A stretch of DNA of 6,956 nt. Source: Pseudomonadota bacterium. GTDB taxonomy: Bacteria; Pseudomonadota; Alphaproteobacteria; Rhizobiales; Beijerinckiaceae. Made by a program: the position numbers and the translations under genes. The notes below the pieces were generated by a model. The model searched no databases and was not told the origin of the DNA. It saw only the letters and a program-made list of their open reading frames with translations. Shown piece after piece: positions 6,773 through 6,956 of this stretch (its first letter is position 1; each line of letters opens with the position of its first letter). Location of the stretch: contig JAJXZN010000216.1 in NCBI GenBank assembly GCA_021780015.1, positions 1 through 6,956 on the forward strand. The letters run 5' to 3'.

Positions 6773-6811
6773 CCCTATATAGGGGTCAGAAGAAGCCAAG
6801 CTTCTATATAG
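6773..6811. promoter_or_regulatory. Paired TATATA-centred palindromes between divergent genes
   Basis: CCCTATATAGGG (6773-6784) is a perfect 12-base palindrome, and CTATATAG recurs at 6804-6811, 29 bases centre to centre. Between them AGAAGC-CAA-GCTTCT (6791-6805) is a further inverted repeat. CTATAT is the usual -10 hexamer of alphaproteobacterial housekeeping promoters and reads the same on both strands here. The sites could therefore serve as -10 elements for both the NifU-like gene (about 40 bases away) and the plus-strand gene (about 120 bases away). I find no good -35 at 16-18 bases on either strand, so an activator or an operator role is also possible. Confidence 0.45.
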
Positions 6812-6857
6812 GAAATCAGAGCTCAGCGACGAGATTTGGCACCTTCCGGTCACACTG

Positions 6858-6894
6858 CCTCAGGAATGCCGAAAGCCACCTTGTTTACCTGAGG
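6858..6894 (+). promoter_or_regulatory. Stem-loop in the leader of the probable folE gene
   Basis: CCTCAGG (6858-6864) and CCTGAGG (6888-6894) are perfect inverted repeats around a 23-base loop, with one possible extra G-U pair outside. A minimal ORF of eight codons (ATG 6866 to TGA 6892) starts just after the left arm and stops inside the right arm. Its only Shine-Dalgarno-like bases (AGGA) are too close to the ATG for normal use. The structure ends 29 bases before the GGAGG of the next gene. A regulatory role is speculative. Confidence 0.3.
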
Positions 6895-6923
6895 TTTGTC
6901 CCTAAGTCAGAGGTTCTGCCATT

Positions 6924-6928
6924 GGAGG
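6924..6928 (+). promoter_or_regulatory. Ribosome binding site of the probable folE
   Basis: GGAGG followed by six bases and ATG. It is the strongest Shine-Dalgarno at this end of the window and the main reason to call a gene from only seven codons. Confidence 0.75.
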
Positions 6929-6934
6929 CACCAC

Positions 6935-6956
6935 ATGGATAACGTGGTTAAGTCCT
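6935..6956 (+). CDS. folE: Start of a gene, probably GTP cyclohydrolase I (3' end outside window)
   Basis: Only seven codons are in the window: MDNVVKS. The start is well supported by GGAGG at 6924-6928 with six bases to the ATG. The product name is an inference from two weak clues. Alphaproteobacterial FolE proteins, as I recall them, begin in a similar way (MDAxVK), and folE is often found divergent from or next to this NifU-like gene in rhizobia. If correct, the product converts GTP to dihydroneopterin triphosphate, the first step of folate synthesis. The gene itself is likely real; the identity is uncertain. Confidence 0.5.

Noticed and set aside
6730..6942. 70-codon plus-strand frame in the divergent intergenic region
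   Set aside because: It runs through the palindromes and leader stem-loop and past the folE-like start, begins without a Shine-Dalgarno and has no recognisable features.

Overview
The window is GC-rich chromosomal DNA whose protein sequences look alphaproteobacterial, most probably from the order Hyphomicrobiales (Rhizobiales). This lineage call rests on recalled resemblance of the proteins and of the neighbourhood rnd / ppx / ppk and folE / NifU-like / yidD; I ran no search. Nearly all of it is coding, and almost every gene is on the minus strand. I see no mobile element, CRISPR array, tRNA, rRNA or sign of recent transfer. No stretch longer than 300 bases lacks a gene.

Layout, left to right. 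(1) Positions 1-588, plus strand: the 3' end of ribonuclease D (rnd), with its two HRDC-type domains but not the catalytic domain. (2) Positions 594-4800, minus strand: a compact polyphosphate operon read ppk -> ppx -> IsdG-type heme monooxygenase. ppk and ppx overlap by a GTGA junction. The monooxygenase start is 23 bases past the ppx stop and has its own strong Shine-Dalgarno. It ends five bases from the end of rnd, convergently. (3) Positions 4801-4998: the ppk leader and promoter region, rich in inverted repeats (a palindrome, two back-to-back hairpins and a pair of Pho-box-like half sites). (4) Positions 4999-5848, minus strand: a nitroreductase-family flavoprotein followed after 16 bases by a 73-residue protein I do not recognise. 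(5) Positions 5942-6731, minus strand: a NifU/IscU-like scaffold homologue overlapping yidD by 11 bases. (6) Positions 6732-6934: a divergent control region with two TATATA-centred palindromes and a leader stem-loop. (7) Positions 6935-6956, plus strand: the first seven codons of a gene that is probably folE (GTP cyclohydrolase I).

How the genes work together. Ppk polymerises the gamma-phosphate of ATP into polyphosphate and Ppx removes terminal phosphates, so one transcript carries both arms of the polyphosphate cycle. The monooxygenase at its end keeps the IsdG-type catalytic triad and may link this transcript to heme or iron handling. The NifU-like protein keeps two of the three IscU cluster cysteines but lacks the third and the conserved aspartate, so its role as a classical scaffold is doubtful. 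YidD helps membrane protein insertion.

I do not see a wholly new multi-gene system. The items most worth a second look are the degenerate IscU-like protein, the structured ppk leader, the paired palindromes upstream of the scaffold and folE genes, and the unknown 73-residue protein.
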